DNA from: an uncultured Christensenella sp.
GTDB taxonomy: Bacteria > Bacillota > Clostridia > Christensenellales > UBA3700
DNA length: 15,351 nucleotides
NCBI GenBank assembly: GCA_910577845.1
Contig: CAJTNA010000026.1
Coordinates: 1 to 15,351 of the forward strand
Direction: 5' to 3'
Shown here one piece after another: positions 14,997 to 15,351 of this stretch. A model generated the notes under the pieces. The model saw nothing but the letters and a program-made list of their open reading frames with translations, ran no database searches and was not told the origin of the DNA. Both the position numbers and the translations under genes were made by a program. Every line of letters begins with the position of its first letter. The stretch's first letter is position 1.

Positions 14997-15130
14997 AAAC
15001 AATAATAACTTGCAAAGCGAGTGTAGTGTAATAGCAATTTAAATATTTTAATTATAGTTACAAATTATATCTTTTGTTTTATTAATTAACAAATAGAATT
15101 TTATTTTTTTGTCGTAATAGTAAAAAAGTG

Positions 15131-15160
15131 TTGCAACAAGCTGTGAAAATATGGTAAAAT
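15131..15160 (+). promoter_or_regulatory. Promoter of the right-edge membrane gene
   Basis: TTGCAA (15131-15136) and TAAAAT (15155-15160) are 18 bp apart, and TGG directly before the -10 makes an extended -10. The expected start is near 15167, close to the ribosome site AAGGGG (15174-15179). Confidence 0.55.
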
Positions 15161-15183
15161 ATGGTATATTTTTAAGGGGATAA

Positions 15184-15351
15184 ATGCTTGTAGCATTAAT
15201 TTGTAAAATGGTTAAAAGGGCAAATACAAAGTTGTTTAATTATAGACCATTGCCTATGATGTTGCTTTTTGGGATAGTAGGGATACTGGCTGTATCTCTA
15301 CTTGATTTTGTTTTGCCCTTAATCATACTTTGTGCCTTTATTGTTACCATT
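15184..15351 (+). CDS. N-terminal fragment of a membrane protein, probably ComEC/Rec2 family
   Basis: The frame is open from ATG 15184 to the right edge (56 residues) and is cut by the window. AGGGG ends 4 nt before the ATG, a slightly short spacing. A short basic start with FNYRPLP (18-24) is followed by two hydrophobic segments (about 25-42 and 44-56). A basic N-terminus with a RP motif, then closely packed helices, is how ComEC/Rec2 DNA-uptake channel proteins often begin. The fragment is too short to prove this; other polytopic membrane proteins are possible. Confidence 0.5.
   Translation, partial: MLVALICKMVKRANTKLFNYRPLPMMLLFGIVGILAVSLLDFVLPLIILCAFIVTI

Overview
The window is chromosomal DNA of an AT-rich, low-GC Gram-positive bacterium, most likely a gut-type Clostridia or related Firmicutes lineage. 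Pointers are a Gram-positive-type signal peptidase I, PlsY, DUF951 and DUF3006-like small proteins, a COG1313-type radical SAM protein, many TTG and ATG starts with GGAGG-like ribosome sites, and TGA used as a stop (plsY, purC), so the genetic code is 11. No rRNA, tRNA, CRISPR array, transposase or phage gene is visible. Species cannot be named from the sequence.

Layout. 1-201: a repeat-bearing stretch with an open frame running in from the left edge, then a strong bidirectional terminator (239-272). 429-5302 (minus): plsY followed, 2 nt after its stop, by a 1404-residue single-pass membrane protein built of about four units of ~300 residues. The pair reads from a promoter with perfect -35 and -10 hexamers and a 17-bp spacer. 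5375-6666: a ~1.3-kb AT-rich gap without an ordinary gene but with hairpins, an orphan terminator-like structure and one possible 17-codon peptide ORF. 6667-9235 (minus): a degenerate alpha/beta-hydrolase protein, then a DUF951 protein (1 nt gap), then signal peptidase I. 9236-9627: a divergent intergenic region holding a cluster of strong hairpins. 9628-11070 (plus): a small two-helix membrane protein, probably translated from a leaderless mRNA, then a PflX-like radical SAM protein. 11255-11419 (plus): a 54-residue DUF3006-like gene behind a promoter overlapped by two tandem 14-bp palindromes. 11684-13924 (plus): ftsH with its terminator. 14254-14931 (plus): a stand-alone divergent purC with its own promoter and terminator. 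15184 to the right edge (plus): the start of a membrane protein resembling ComEC/Rec2.

Most of this is housekeeping: phospholipid synthesis (PlsY), protein export (signal peptidase), membrane protein quality control (FtsH) and purine synthesis (PurC). The least explained parts are the giant repeat protein coupled to plsY, the hydrolase that appears to have lost its catalytic triad, the hairpin cluster near 9.3-9.45 kb, and the palindrome-controlled small gene at 11.25 kb. No complete novel multi-gene system is evident; these are single-locus leads.
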